NCBI RefSeq assembly: GCF_028473605.1
Contig: NZ_CP097267.1
Coordinates: 4,580,501 to 4,644,500, forward strand
Source of the DNA: Acidovorax sp. NCPPB 3576
Lineage (GTDB): Bacteria > Pseudomonadota > Gammaproteobacteria > Burkholderiales > Burkholderiaceae_C
Length of the DNA stretch: 64,000 nt
Direction of reading: 5' to 3'
The notes below the pieces were generated by a model, which saw nothing but the letters and a program-made list of their open reading frames with translations, did no database searches and had not been told where the DNA came from. Both the position numbers and the translations under genes were made by a program. Position 1 is the stretch's first letter. Each line of letters starts with the position of its first letter. Of the stretch, positions 8,129 to 16,855 are shown piece by piece.

Positions 8129-9358
8129 ATGCCCCGCCGCGCCCTCGTTCTGCTGACCCTGCTGGTGCTGGCCGTGCACGCCTGGGTGATTGCCGGTCTG
8201 CCCCTGGGCGGCGGGCAGGACCGCGGCGCGCCGGTGCGCATGGCCTTCCACACCCGCACCGTGGCGCCGCCGCCTGCGCCAGAAGCCCCCGCCACGCCGC
8301 CGCCGGCCGAAGCCGCTCCGGCCCCTGCGCCCACCCCGCCCGCTGCAGCAACCAAACCCCGGCCCCGGCCGGCCCCCGTGCGCAAGCCAGCCACCCCTGC
8401 GCCCGCGCCATCGATGCCCGTTGCGCAGGAAGCGCCGCCGATGCCCCCGGGCGATGCCTTGGCCACGGCAGAGACTCCCGCCGCAGACACCACGGCCATG
8501 GCATCGGCTGCAAACGCCGTGCCGGAGGGCGCGGCCTCCGAGACAGCCACGGCGCCCGAGCAGGCCGCCGCCGCTGCGTCCAGCCCCGCATCGGCCGCAG
8601 CCGCCTCGCCCACCGCGGCTGCCTCTTTCCCGGCCGACAGCCCACAGGACAGCAGCGCGGGCGTGGACATCCGCCCGCCCGGCGCAGGCGCCAACACCGC
8701 CAGCACCACGCCGCCGCCCGCGCGCCTGCCCGATCCGGTGCGCCTGGAATTCGAGGTGAACGGCCAGGCCAAGAAGTTCAACTACCGCGCCAGCGCCGAA
8801 CTGCTGTGGCGCCACGACGGCGCCCGCTACGAGGCCCGGCAGGAGATCAAGGCCTTCCTGATCGGCGCGCGCTCGCAGACCAGCACCGGCCAGGTGACCG
8901 CCAGCGGCCTGCAGCCCGAGCGCTTCGGCGACAAGGCCCGCAGCGAGCAGGCTGCGCATTTCAACTTCGGCCAGGGGCGCGTGACCTTCAGCGCCAACAC
9001 GCCGCAGGCCGCCATCGGCGCCGGTGCGCAGGACCGCCTGAGCGTGTTCATCCAGCTGGGCGCCCTGCTGGCCGCCGCCCCCGAGCGCTACCCCGACGGC
9101 ACCCAGATCACCCTGACCACCGTGGGCGCGCGCTACGCCGACCGCTGGACCTTCACCGTGGAAGGCACCGAGATGCTGGACCTGCCCCGCGGCGCCACCC
9201 CCGCGCTCAAACTGCAGCGCCTGCCACGCAAGGAATACGACCAGAAGGCCGAACTGTGGCTGGCGCCATCGCTGGGCTTTCTGCCCGCGCGCATCCGCAT
9301 CACGCAGTCCAACGGCGACTTCGCCGATCTGCGCCTGAGCGCCAACGCGCCGCCTTGA
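8129..9358 (+). CDS. DUF3108 domain protein with long Ala/Pro-rich linker
   Basis: 409 residues. The first 25 form a hydrophobic anchor or signal (RALVLLTLLVLAVHAWVIAG). Residues about 45-190 are almost entirely Ala/Pro/Thr/Glu, a flexible periplasm-spanning linker. The C-terminal part starts at LEFEVNGQAKKFNYRASAEL, the DUF3108 signature: a beta-rich domain of unknown role, often found near outer-membrane or cell-wall genes. The C-terminal motif LPARIRITQSNGDFADLRL is typical of the family. The layout resembles a TonB-like spanning protein, but no TonB box-binding domain is seen. Function unknown. Confidence 0.8.
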   Translation: MPRRALVLLTLLVLAVHAWVIAGLPLGGGQDRGAPVRMAFHTRTVAPPPAPEAPATPPPAEAAPAPAPTPPAAATKPRPRPAPVRKPATPAPAPSMPVAQEAPPMPPGDALATAETPAADTTAMASAANAVPEGAASETATAPEQAAAAASSPASAAAASPTAAASFPADSPQDSSAGVDIRPPGAGANTASTTPPPARLPDPVRLEFEVNGQAKKFNYRASAELLWRHDGARYEARQEIKAFLIGARSQTSTGQVTASGLQPERFGDKARSEQAAHFNFGQGRVTFSANTPQAAIGAGAQDRLSVFIQLGALLAAAPERYPDGTQITLTTVGARYADRWTFTVEGTEMLDLPRGATPALKLQRLPRKEYDQKAELWLAPSLGFLPARIRITQSNGDFADLRLSANAPP

Positions 9359-9582
9359 ATCGCATCCCCGGGCGCGGCGGACCGCCCGAGACCCTGTGCG
9401 GTTTCGCCCACATCTGCGTGGGACAGTGCGGTTACTTCGCTAATCCGGCCGCTCGCTCGCAGGATTCATGAAATACTGTTTTCACGCAGCCGGCGGGTTT
9501 TCACCGACCGCCGCATGCGCCAGGGCTTGAACTTAGCGACCTGGGTGGCCATCTGACAGCAACACACCGACAGAGGAACACC

Positions 9583-9870
9583 ATGCACATGCTCTATGAC
9601 TCCGAAACCTTCGTGGTGGTCCACATGCAGCCGGATGCCGCCGCGGACGGTGCCCCCAAAGGCTGGCCCACCCCGCCCCAGTTCGCGCGCCACGGCTTCG
9701 AAATCGTGGACAAGCGCTCCGGCAAAGAGGTGTACCTGGACGGCTCCTGGGCCGAAATGTTCCAGCAGCAGATCCTGGCCTGGCAGCGCGACACCCCCAC
9801 GCAGGAGGAGGTCGAAGACACGCTGGACGGCTACGTGGGGCTGGCGCAGAACCCGGTGGTGGTGCACTGA
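9583..9870 (+). CDS. DUF3567 family protein
   Basis: 95 residues beginning MHMLYDSETFVVVHMQPD, with GAGGAAC seven bases before the ATG. It contains the central GFEIVDKRSGKEVYLDGSWA block. DUF3567 (BTH_I0359 type) is a small cytoplasmic family I know essentially only from beta-proteobacteria, with no assigned function. It is monocistronic here. The 224 bases upstream (9359-9582) hold no other gene I can support. Confidence 0.85.
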   Translation: MHMLYDSETFVVVHMQPDAAADGAPKGWPTPPQFARHGFEIVDKRSGKEVYLDGSWAEMFQQQILAWQRDTPTQEEVEDTLDGYVGLAQNPVVVH

Positions 9871-9948
9871 CGCGCGGCAGGTGACACGGCGCGTGCGTGG
9901 TCCTTCGCCCCTCTCGCGCCGCCAATGCCGCGACCTATCGATTCAGAT

Positions 9949-11505
9949 TCAATCGACGCGCTCGCCTGTGTGCTGCCCAAGCCACCGGGTGCCTGACGCC
10001 GTGAGCCGGTAGCGCTGGTTTTTGCTGTTCGGCTTGTCCGGCATGGTCCTTTCCACCAGGCCCGCAGCCAGAGCGGGCAGCAGGTAGGCCTTGCGAAAAT
10101 GCTCCGCATGTTTGAGGCCCACAGCGTCCATCAACGACGCACGGGGCATCTCCCCCTGCAAAACCCCGAGAAGCCTCGCGACTTCCGCGGTGACTTCCGC
10201 GGTGACTTCCGCGGTGACTTCCGCGGTGATCGGTTGGGCCAGCGGGTGCACCGGCAATCGCACCACGAACGACAACCGCTCGTCGTCGGTTTCGAACACC
10301 GGCTCCGGTGACCCATTGGCACGCATCGCCTTGAGAATTTTCGGGATGCCCGTGGCGCGGCCTTCCGTGAGCCGAAGCTCCTTGAGGAACTCACCGATGC
10401 GCCGGTTGCGGTAGCGCCGGCTGACGGCACGGCCTGTCCGCAGATCCTCCAACCGCACCGACCGATCCGGCCCCGGGTAACTCAGCACCACCAGTTCATC
10501 CGGGCCGATGCGGACCTCCACCGGATCGTGGCTTTCGTAAGTGCGGTGGTACACCGCATTGACCAAGGCCTCCTCCACCGCCGCGAACGGGAAATTCCAG
10601 GCCCGAGTGGCCTCGGCCCGCTGGGGGTGCTTGGCCACCGTTTCGTGCAGGTAGTTGCGCTGCAGGTAATCGAGCGCCTCACGAACCATGCGCGACAACG
10701 GGCCCTGGAAAGACTTCTCGACGATGACATCCCCGCCAGTGCCTTGGGGAAACGCCACTACATCCACCTGTGCGCCCGGAAAGAAATGCGTGGGCGCCTC
10801 GTTGAAGAACAGCAGCCCCACGTTCTTGGGCCAGGGCGACTCGGCAGGTCCGCCCACCACATTCATCTGCCGGCCCAGCGCTTCGACCGACAGGTCGGCC
10901 GCATCGGCGGCCAATGCACTATGCACCTCCTGCAGGAATGCCTGCATCAACGGCTTGGACAGCGAAGCCACCGTGGTTGCCTGACAAAACCGGTCGTCCC
11001 AAGGCACCTTGGCCGTCAGGCTCAGCAGCTCCTGCTCCGCCTCGCCCTTGGCCTGCACGGTGCTGCTGTAGCGGCGGATATAGGGGTACCAGACCTTGTG
11101 CCTGGCCGTCACCGCTTCCGGCACTTTGTAGGGCCGGTTCTGCCCGCCGGGCGCCCACAGCACCATCAGATGGCGGCCTTGCACGACCTCCAGGCTCAGC
11201 ACGGGAAAGTAGGGCGGCTGCATCAACTGGCATGCAGCCAGCAGTTCCCGCTGGATCTTGTCGAGTTGATTCGCCGCCAGCCCCTTGGGCGGAAAGACGG
11301 GCTGGCCGTTGGCATCGCAGTCCTGCCCGATCACCACATAGCCACCGCCCAGGTTTTCGAAGTCGTTGGCAAACGCGCACAGCGTGCGAAGGATGGCATC
11401 GGGATTCCAGCCCTCCTTGTATTCGATCCGCTCCCCCTCCACGGTGCGCTGGTGCAGCAGATCGAGCAGGTTGATGGGCAGCTTGGGTTGCGTGGGCTGA
11501 AGCAT
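9949..11505 (-). CDS. AlbA_2 (Schlafen-like) and HATPase domain putative regulator
   Basis: 518 residues. The N-terminal third is an AlbA_2/Schlafen-type domain (GERIEYKEGWNPDAILRTLC, then AFANDFENLGGGYVVIG). Residues about 300-415 form a histidine-kinase-like ATPase: the N box is AVEEALVNAVYHRTY and a G-rich loop is GRATGIPKILKAM. After residue 425 comes a TAEV-TAEV-TAEV-TAEV linker encoded by four perfect 12-bp repeats, then a winged-helix-like C-terminus. Such proteins are annotated as putative transcriptional regulators or ATP-binding proteins, and some are linked to phage defence. It has no partner gene here. The start at 11505 fits the family. Confidence 0.82.
   Translation of the reverse strand: MLQPTQPKLPINLLDLLHQRTVEGERIEYKEGWNPDAILRTLCAFANDFENLGGGYVVIGQDCDANGQPVFPPKGLAANQLDKIQRELLAACQLMQPPYFPVLSLEVVQGRHLMVLWAPGGQNRPYKVPEAVTARHKVWYPYIRRYSSTVQAKGEAEQELLSLTAKVPWDDRFCQATTVASLSKPLMQAFLQEVHSALAADAADLSVEALGRQMNVVGGPAESPWPKNVGLLFFNEAPTHFFPGAQVDVVAFPQGTGGDVIVEKSFQGPLSRMVREALDYLQRNYLHETVAKHPQRAEATRAWNFPFAAVEEALVNAVYHRTYESHDPVEVRIGPDELVVLSYPGPDRSVRLEDLRTGRAVSRRYRNRRIGEFLKELRLTEGRATGIPKILKAMRANGSPEPVFETDDERLSFVVRLPVHPLAQPITAEVTAEVTAEVTAEVARLLGVLQGEMPRASLMDAVGLKHAEHFRKAYLLPALAAGLVERTMPDKPNSKNQRYRLTASGTRWLGQHTGERVD
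10181..10228. repeat. 12-bp in-frame tandem repeat (4 copies)
   Basis: ACTTCCGCGGTG occurs four times without a mismatch inside the AlbA/HATPase gene. On the coding strand each unit encodes Thr-Ala-Glu-Val. Because the unit is a multiple of three, copy-number changes by slippage would lengthen or shorten the linker without breaking the frame. Confidence 0.95.
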
Positions 11506-11550
11506 GGTGCGGGCAATCTAGCATGGGCGTTCCGCAAGCCTGCCGGCCGG

Positions 11551-12624
11551 TCACCCGGCCGACGCATCCCCCGGATAAATCCACCGATACAGCGGCGCCA
11601 CCAGCAGCAATACGGCGATCAGCCGGCACACCTGGAAGGCCGTCACCACCGGCACGCCCAGCTGCAGCACCTTGGCGGTGATCGACATCTCGGCGATGCC
11701 GCCGGGGGCAGAGGCGAGCACCATCGTCACCCAGTGCAGCCCGGTGGCCCGGGACAGCGCCACCGCGAACAGCGCGCACACGGCGAGCAGCACCAGCGTG
11801 CCGATCGCCACCGAGCCCAGCCAGCGCGGCGCGGTGTGCAGAAAGCCCGGGCGAAAGCGCACGCCCAGGCTGACGCCGATCACCAGTTGCGCCGCGTTGA
11901 CCAGCGCCTGCGGCACGGCCGACAGCGTGATGCCTGCCATGGCCAGGGCCATCGAGACCAGCAGCGCGCCCATGAACCAGGGGTTGGCGCGGCCCAGGCG
12001 GTCCATCGCCAGCGCGCCCAGGCCGGTGAGGCCGGCCAGCAGCGCCAGCCCCTGCACGTCCACCACGCGCACGGCGGGCGGCAGCAGGTCCAGGCCGTGC
12101 AGGCCGCTGAACTGCAGCGCGAACGGAATGGTCACCGTCACGATCACCAGCCGCAGGCTGTGGCTGGCGGCCACGAGGTCGGTGCGGGCGTGCTCGCGCT
12201 CGGCCAGCAGCGTCATCTCCGACGCCGCCCCGATGGCGCCCGAGAAATAGCTGGTCGCGCGCACCACCGGCGCCGGGACGCCCGGCAGGTGCGGCGCGTG
12301 CACGCGGTACAGCCATGCGCCGAACAGCCAGCCCCCGAACAGCGCCCACGCCACGCCCAGCGCGATCGCCCACCACATCCCCGCCACCAGCGCCGTGACG
12401 TGCGGCGTGAAATACAGGCCCAGCACCGCGCCCAGGGTCCATTGCCCGGCATTGCGCAGCCGCCGCGAACTGGCCGTGGGCACGCCCGAGATGGACAGCA
12501 GCGCGGTGGCCACAAGCGGGCCGATCATCCAGGGCAGCGGCGTGTGCAAGGCCAGGCACACCACCGCGGCAGCGAGGGCCAGGGCCAGGGTGAGAAGGAT
12601 GCGGGCGGGGGGAAAAGAGAGCAT
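11551..12624 (-). CDS. AbrB family membrane transporter
   Basis: 357 residues, almost entirely hydrophobic, with about ten membrane segments in two similar halves. Each half repeats the family pattern, for example PLPWMIGPLVATALLSISG early and ANPWFMGALLVSMALAMAG in the second half. This is the AbrB (PF05145) membrane family, sometimes mis-annotated as ammonia monooxygenase and distinct from the AbrB DNA-binding protein. Its transported substrate is unknown. The start at MLSFPPARILLTLAL is preferred because the longer frame adds non-hydrophobic, unrelated sequence. It is a lone gene between the AlbA gene and repeat copy B. Confidence 0.82.
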   Translation of the reverse strand: MLSFPPARILLTLALALAAAVVCLALHTPLPWMIGPLVATALLSISGVPTASSRRLRNAGQWTLGAVLGLYFTPHVTALVAGMWWAIALGVAWALFGGWLFGAWLYRVHAPHLPGVPAPVVRATSYFSGAIGAASEMTLLAEREHARTDLVAASHSLRLVIVTVTIPFALQFSGLHGLDLLPPAVRVVDVQGLALLAGLTGLGALAMDRLGRANPWFMGALLVSMALAMAGITLSAVPQALVNAAQLVIGVSLGVRFRPGFLHTAPRWLGSVAIGTLVLLAVCALFAVALSRATGLHWVTMVLASAPGGIAEMSITAKVLQLGVPVVTAFQVCRLIAVLLLVAPLYRWIYPGDASAG

Positions 12625-12722
12625 CGGCGGGCGCGGAGCAGCGAAATCCAGGGGAGGGGAAAGTATCGCCCGCACAGCGCCAGCCCCCTTCCCGCACCCA
12701 GGATTGCAATGAAAAAGACCGA

Positions 12723-12765
12723 ATGCCCTAGTATTCATTGCCCTCGATGCTATTTAATTGATAGC
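12723..12765. repeat. Dispersed intergenic hairpin repeat, copy B
   Basis: ATGCCCTAGTATTCATTG (12723-12740) is followed by the hairpin GCTATTTAATTGATAGC (12749-12765). The elements match copy A but in the opposite order. It sits between the AbrB gene start and the SDR gene stop. Confidence 0.72.
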
Positions 12766-12782
12766 AAACCATTCCACCGAGG

Positions 12783-14270
12783 TCAGGAGGGCCGGGCCTC
12801 GGGGCGAAGCGGCTCGTCCGGGGCCGCAGCCCCGGGCCCGGCCAGGGCGCCCAGTGCGCCGGCCAGCGAGGCGTGCGTGAAAACATACCCCTCGGCAAGG
12901 GCGCGCCGTGGCACCGCGCGCTGTCCGCACAGCAGGAGTTCGGACATCTCCCCCAGCGCAGCGCGCAGGGGCCACGCCGGCATCCGCAGCAGGACCGGCC
13001 GGCCGAAGGAGGCCGCCATCGCCGCGGCGAACCGCGCCTGCGACGGCACGTCCGGCGCCACGGCATTCACGGGGCCGGCCATGCCGGGGTGGGACAGGGC
13101 ATGGCAGACCAGGCCCACCGCATCGTCCCGGTGAATCCACGGCACAGGCTGCCGGCCACTGCCGAGCACGGCGCCGAGTCCGGCCCGTGCGGCCCAGGCC
13201 AGCGGCGGATAGGCCCCGCCCTGCGGCCCCAGCACCAGGCCCATCCGCAGGCAGACCACGCGCACGCCCAGGGCACGTGCCTGGCCTGCCGCGCGCTCCA
13301 CCCGGGCACACAGGTCCGACTGGAAGCGCCCGGGCTGCGGCGCGCCGCGTTCGTCCAACGGGGTGTCCGCAGCGGGCACCCCGTAGAAACCCACGGCCGA
13401 GGCCCCCACCAGCACGGCGGGCGGGCAGTGCAGGCGCTGCATCAGCCCCAGGAGCTGCCGCGCCGTCCCGACCCGGCTCGTGACCAGTTGCTGGCGCCGC
13501 GCGCGGGTCCACGGCCTGCCCAGGACCGGCGCGCCGGCCAGGTGGACCACGGCGTCGATGCGCGTCTCGCCCGGGATGTCCTCCAGGCGGTCCAGCGCCC
13601 AGACCTGCGGGCCGAAGGTCGCGCGGGCCTGCAGCGGATCACGCGTCCAGACGATCACACGCCGCCCTTCGCCTTGCAGCCGGCGCACCAGCGCCGTGCC
13701 GATGAAGCCCGTCGCGCCCGTCACCAGCACGGCCGGCCCGTGGGCGGCAACGGGCCGCGGGCCCTGGGATTGCACGGCCGCCCGCAGCCGCACGACGGCG
13801 ACCACGTTGCGAACGCTCCAGGCCAGCACCACCAAGGCCGCCACCGTGAACAGCCAGGACCAGGCCCCGTGTTCGACCCGCACCACGCCGGTCGGCAGGG
13901 CGGCATGCGCCGCGAAAAGGGGCGCGATCACGCCGACCAGCACGCCATAGCTCACCGCCAGCAGCGTGTGGAGCACCCGCTCGGCGGGCGGCAGGCGGCG
14001 GCTGCGGTCCTCCTCCAGGAAGTCCGCCGCGGTGATCACGATCTCCACCGCCAGCAGGGCCGTGGGCAGCAGCACCCACCCGCCCTGCCACTGCACCCAG
14101 GCGAACCCCAGGAAGAGCACGCCGTAGATGGCCTCGCGCGCCGCATGCAGCAGCAGCTCGTGGCGGGCCGACGTGCGCTGCGGCAGGCGGGCGGACCACT
14201 CGTGGTGCCAGAGGTTGTCGAACGCCCCCATCAGGGACTGCACCGCCAAGACGATGAAAACGATGTCCAT
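12783..14270 (-). CDS. DoxX-like membrane domain fused to TIGR01777-type SDR epimerase
   Basis: 495 residues from MDIVFIVLAVQSLMGAFDNL. The first 170 contain about four membrane segments of a DoxX-like domain. From residue about 180 an NAD(P)-binding Rossmann domain begins with LVTGATGFIGTALVRRL and contains VVHLAGAPVLGRPW and GASAVGFYG, the markers of the TIGR01777 sugar-epimerase-like family (YfcH type). A C-terminal WPLRAALGEMSELLLCGQRA follows, also typical. The start has GAGGAG upstream and lies 4 bases after the DUF4166 stop, so the two form an operon. Substrate unknown. The membrane-SDR fusion is common in this family and is not a rearrangement. Confidence 0.85.
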   Translation of the reverse strand: MDIVFIVLAVQSLMGAFDNLWHHEWSARLPQRTSARHELLLHAAREAIYGVLFLGFAWVQWQGGWVLLPTALLAVEIVITAADFLEEDRSRRLPPAERVLHTLLAVSYGVLVGVIAPLFAAHAALPTGVVRVEHGAWSWLFTVAALVVLAWSVRNVVAVVRLRAAVQSQGPRPVAAHGPAVLVTGATGFIGTALVRRLQGEGRRVIVWTRDPLQARATFGPQVWALDRLEDIPGETRIDAVVHLAGAPVLGRPWTRARRQQLVTSRVGTARQLLGLMQRLHCPPAVLVGASAVGFYGVPAADTPLDERGAPQPGRFQSDLCARVERAAGQARALGVRVVCLRMGLVLGPQGGAYPPLAWAARAGLGAVLGSGRQPVPWIHRDDAVGLVCHALSHPGMAGPVNAVAPDVPSQARFAAAMAASFGRPVLLRMPAWPLRAALGEMSELLLCGQRAVPRRALAEGYVFTHASLAGALGALAGPGAAAPDEPLRPEARPS

Positions 14271-14274
14271 GGAA

Positions 14275-14934
14275 TCACTCCTCGGGATCGGTGAACACAC
14301 CGGTTTGAAAAAACGTGCAGCCCCACAGCGGGTGCGCCATGTCCAGGGTGAAGCGGAACGTGCCCGGCCCTTCGTCGCGGTGCTCGACCCGGCACCGCCC
14401 CGGCGTGAGCCAGTCGGGAATGGGCACGCAGAACGCGCCCAGCGCCAGGAAATACCGGCGGCTGTAGAACACCAGGGCCCCGTCCTCGACCACCACGTCA
14501 AGCGCCATGGACAGCCCGCCGCTCGTGCGCTCCTGCAGGCCGCCGTCCGGGCCGCGCAGCTTGGTCGAGCGCACGACGGCGGCGTCGCGCCGCCCCGGCA
14601 GGCGAAGGTGGCGCTCCCACACGACACCGCCGCGCGCGTCGCAGGACACCCGCACCTCGGCGGGAACCCCGTCCTCGTCCGCATCCAGCAGCGGCCCGCC
14701 CAGCAGGCGCGATGCCCAGGCAAAGCACCGGCCCAGGCGGGACCGCCGGACGTCCAGCGCGCCGCTGTAGCGCACCGGCGCATGGCCTGCCGCGAAACGG
14801 CGGCGGATCGCCGGCGAAAGCCGGTGCCATTGCGCCGCGCCCAGCAGTGCGGCCAGGTCCAGGGGCGCCGGCGCCTCGGCAGGGGCGCGGGCATCGGCAT
14901 CGCGGGGCAGTGAGAGCGGGGTGGCGGTCTTCAT
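14275..14934 (-). CDS. DUF4166 family protein
   Basis: 219 residues from MKTATPLSLPRDADA, with AGAAGG before the ATG. The conserved part starts at LGAAQWHRLSPAIRRRFAAG and includes VVVEDGALVFYSRRYFLALG, as in DUF4166. These proteins are often encoded beside, or fused to, DoxX-like SDR proteins, as here (4-base gap to the downstream gene), implying a joint but unknown role at the membrane. It is divergent from the histidine kinase gene, with 124 bases of inverted-repeat-rich DNA between them. Confidence 0.8.
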   Translation of the reverse strand: MKTATPLSLPRDADARAPAEAPAPLDLAALLGAAQWHRLSPAIRRRFAAGHAPVRYSGALDVRRSRLGRCFAWASRLLGGPLLDADEDGVPAEVRVSCDARGGVVWERHLRLPGRRDAAVVRSTKLRGPDGGLQERTSGGLSMALDVVVEDGALVFYSRRYFLALGAFCVPIPDWLTPGRCRVEHRDEGPGTFRFTLDMAHPLWGCTFFQTGVFTDPEE

Positions 14935-14967
14935 GCCTTCTGTATTGCAGGGCACGTGCCAGCGCAC

Positions 14968-14990
14968 AAACCGTTGATTTCAAACGGTTT
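14968..14990. promoter_or_regulatory. Inverted repeat in divergent promoter region
   Basis: AAACCGTT-7 nt-AACGGTTT lies 34 bases upstream of the DUF4166 start. It is followed by a T run on the plus strand but has no upstream plus-strand gene to terminate, so an operator for the DUF4166/SDR operon is the simpler reading. Not proven. Confidence 0.4.
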
Positions 14991-15000
14991 TTTAATCCGC

Positions 15001-15052
15001 CTGTCAACGCGGTAGACAGCTGCGGCGGGCGCACTGTCGACACGGTTTACAG
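15001..15052. promoter_or_regulatory. Tandem 19-bp palindromic boxes before the histidine kinase gene
   Basis: Two boxes fit CTGTC-R-AC-R-CGGTNNACAG at 15001-15019 and 15034-15052. They agree at 15 of 19 positions. Each is an inverted repeat, and box 2 extends to GCACTGT/ACAGTGC. Centre-to-centre distance is 33 bp, about three helical turns. This is the pattern expected for cooperative binding of a dimeric regulator just before the kinase start at 15059. Confidence 0.65.
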
Positions 15053-15058
15053 TGCCGG

Positions 15059-16855
15059 ATGGCCATTCACATCGCGCTCGCCCTGGCATTCGTCCAGACC
15101 CTGGCCCTGTCCGGCGTGCTGTGGCTGTGGGCCCAGCACGTGGCGGGCGCCCGGCTGCTGATCGTCTTCCTGCTCGGCGTGGGGCTGTGGATCGTGGGCA
15201 ACGAACTGCCCAACTGGGCCGGCATCGGCACCGCGCCCTTCGCCATGGCCCTGCTGGCGACGGTGCCCATCACGTCCGCGGCGTTCCTGCACTTTTGCGC
15301 CATCTTCACCGGCCAGCGGCTGCCGACCTGGGCGCTGCGGCTGGCCTACGGCGCGGCATGCGGCGCAACCGCGCTGTCCTGGTGGGTGCCGCCGGGCGCG
15401 TTCGAGCACTTTCCGCCGTTCACCGGTGTGCAGTGGGTGGTGGTGCCCAATGCGGCCGGCTGGACCACCAGCCTGGTCTGGGCCACCTGCGCGAGCGCGG
15501 GCCTGATCGTGCTGGCCAAGGCCTTCTGGCGGACGCGGGTGGCCACCGAACGCCGGCAGATCGCGGCCGTGGCCCTCTCGTGCGGCTGGGGGCTGATGTG
15601 CATCTCGGGCTACGCGTTCGCGGCCCTGCGCATTCCCCAGTACCCCTGGCAGGTGCTGGCTTTCCCCGCGTACCCGCTGATCCTGGTCTACGGCATCCTG
15701 CGCTACCGGGTCTTCATGGCCAACGCCTGGGCGCGGCGGGCCCTGGCCTGGGCGATCGTGCTGTTCCTGGGCCTGCTGGCCGTGCCGCTGACCTTGCTGC
15801 TGCCGGTGGAGTCGCGCTGGCTCACCTCCGCCGTGGTGGCCGCCACCTGCCTGGCCTGGAGCGGGCCGGTGCGCCGGCTGGCCGAGCGCCTGGTCTATCC
15901 CGGGGGCACTCCCACGGCGCACGACCTGGGCACCTGGCGCGGCGCGCTGTCCACGGCCCAGTCGCTCGACGAACTCTCGTCCATCGCCGCCTCGCTGCTG
16001 TCCCAGCGCATGGGCGTGGCCGTGCGGGTCGTCACGGGCCCCTCGCTCTCCCCCGATCCGCACACCCCCACGGTGCACTGCCGCAAGGACGGCGCCCAGT
16101 GGCAGGCCCACCTGCACGGCTTCGAGCAGGCGCCGCCCGGGCAGCGGCACCTGGCGGAGCTGTTCGGCACCGTGCTCGTGCAGGCGGCGGGCCAGGTGGA
16201 AAACGCTGCGGCCGCAGAGCAGCGCGAGCGCGAGCGGCAGTTGCAGGCCCGCCTGGCCGAATTGGGCTCGCTCGCGGCCACGGTCGCGCACGACCTGCGC
16301 AACCCGCTGAACGTGATCGCCATGGCCACGGCCTTTTCACCGGCCGAGGTCCGCCAGGACGTTCAGGAACAGATCGCCCGCATCTCGCGCCTGGCGGAGG
16401 ACCTGCTGGACTACGCCAAGCCCTGGCAGATCGAGCCGCGGGCCATCGACCTCTCGCAGCACGTGCGCCAGGCGATCCGCCACGCCCCTTCTGTGGAACT
16501 GGGGCCCGGGCTGGACGGGCCCTGCCCCGTGCACGCCGACCCCGCGCGGCTGGACCAGGTGCTGGCCAACCTCCTCACCAACGCCCAGGCCGCCGCAGGC
16601 CAGCGGCGGGTGCACGTGGATGCCGAGCCGGGCGTGGACGGTCTGCGGCTGCATGTCTGCGACGACGGGCCCGGCATTCCCGCCGAGCTGCGCGAGCGGC
16701 TGTTCCAGCCCTTCGCCTCGCGCAGCCCGGGCGGCACCGGGCTGGGCCTGGCCATCGTCGCGCGCATCATGGCCGCGCACGGCGGCACGGCCGCACTGAC
16801 CGAGCGCCCGCCCTGGCGCACCTGCTTCACCCTGACCTTCCCCCCTCGACCATGA
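15059..16855 (+). CDS. Membrane sensor histidine kinase
   Basis: 598 residues. The N-terminal 260 form about seven to eight membrane helices of no recognised input family, with almost no periplasmic loop; sensing may occur in or near the membrane. A short cytoplasmic linker and a coiled-coil run (QRERERQLQARLAELGSLAA) lead to the H box VAHDLRNPLNVIAMA. The ATPase shows the N box ANLLTNAQAAA, G1 DDGPGIP and G2 GTGLGLA, all intact. Its stop overlaps the next start as ATGA, so kinase and regulator are co-translated. Two matching palindromes lie directly upstream. The kinase class fits partners of NtrC-type regulators. Confidence 0.9.
   Translation: MAIHIALALAFVQTLALSGVLWLWAQHVAGARLLIVFLLGVGLWIVGNELPNWAGIGTAPFAMALLATVPITSAAFLHFCAIFTGQRLPTWALRLAYGAACGATALSWWVPPGAFEHFPPFTGVQWVVVPNAAGWTTSLVWATCASAGLIVLAKAFWRTRVATERRQIAAVALSCGWGLMCISGYAFAALRIPQYPWQVLAFPAYPLILVYGILRYRVFMANAWARRALAWAIVLFLGLLAVPLTLLLPVESRWLTSAVVAATCLAWSGPVRRLAERLVYPGGTPTAHDLGTWRGALSTAQSLDELSSIAASLLSQRMGVAVRVVTGPSLSPDPHTPTVHCRKDGAQWQAHLHGFEQAPPGQRHLAELFGTVLVQAAGQVENAAAAEQRERERQLQARLAELGSLAATVAHDLRNPLNVIAMATAFSPAEVRQDVQEQIARISRLAEDLLDYAKPWQIEPRAIDLSQHVRQAIRHAPSVELGPGLDGPCPVHADPARLDQVLANLLTNAQAAAGQRRVHVDAEPGVDGLRLHVCDDGPGIPAELRERLFQPFASRSPGGTGLGLAIVARIMAAHGGTAALTERPPWRTCFTLTFPPRP

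Noticed and set aside
14968..15000. Rho-independent terminator (hairpin plus T run)
   Set aside because: No plus-strand gene ends before it; it lies in a divergent promoter region, so an operator is more likely.
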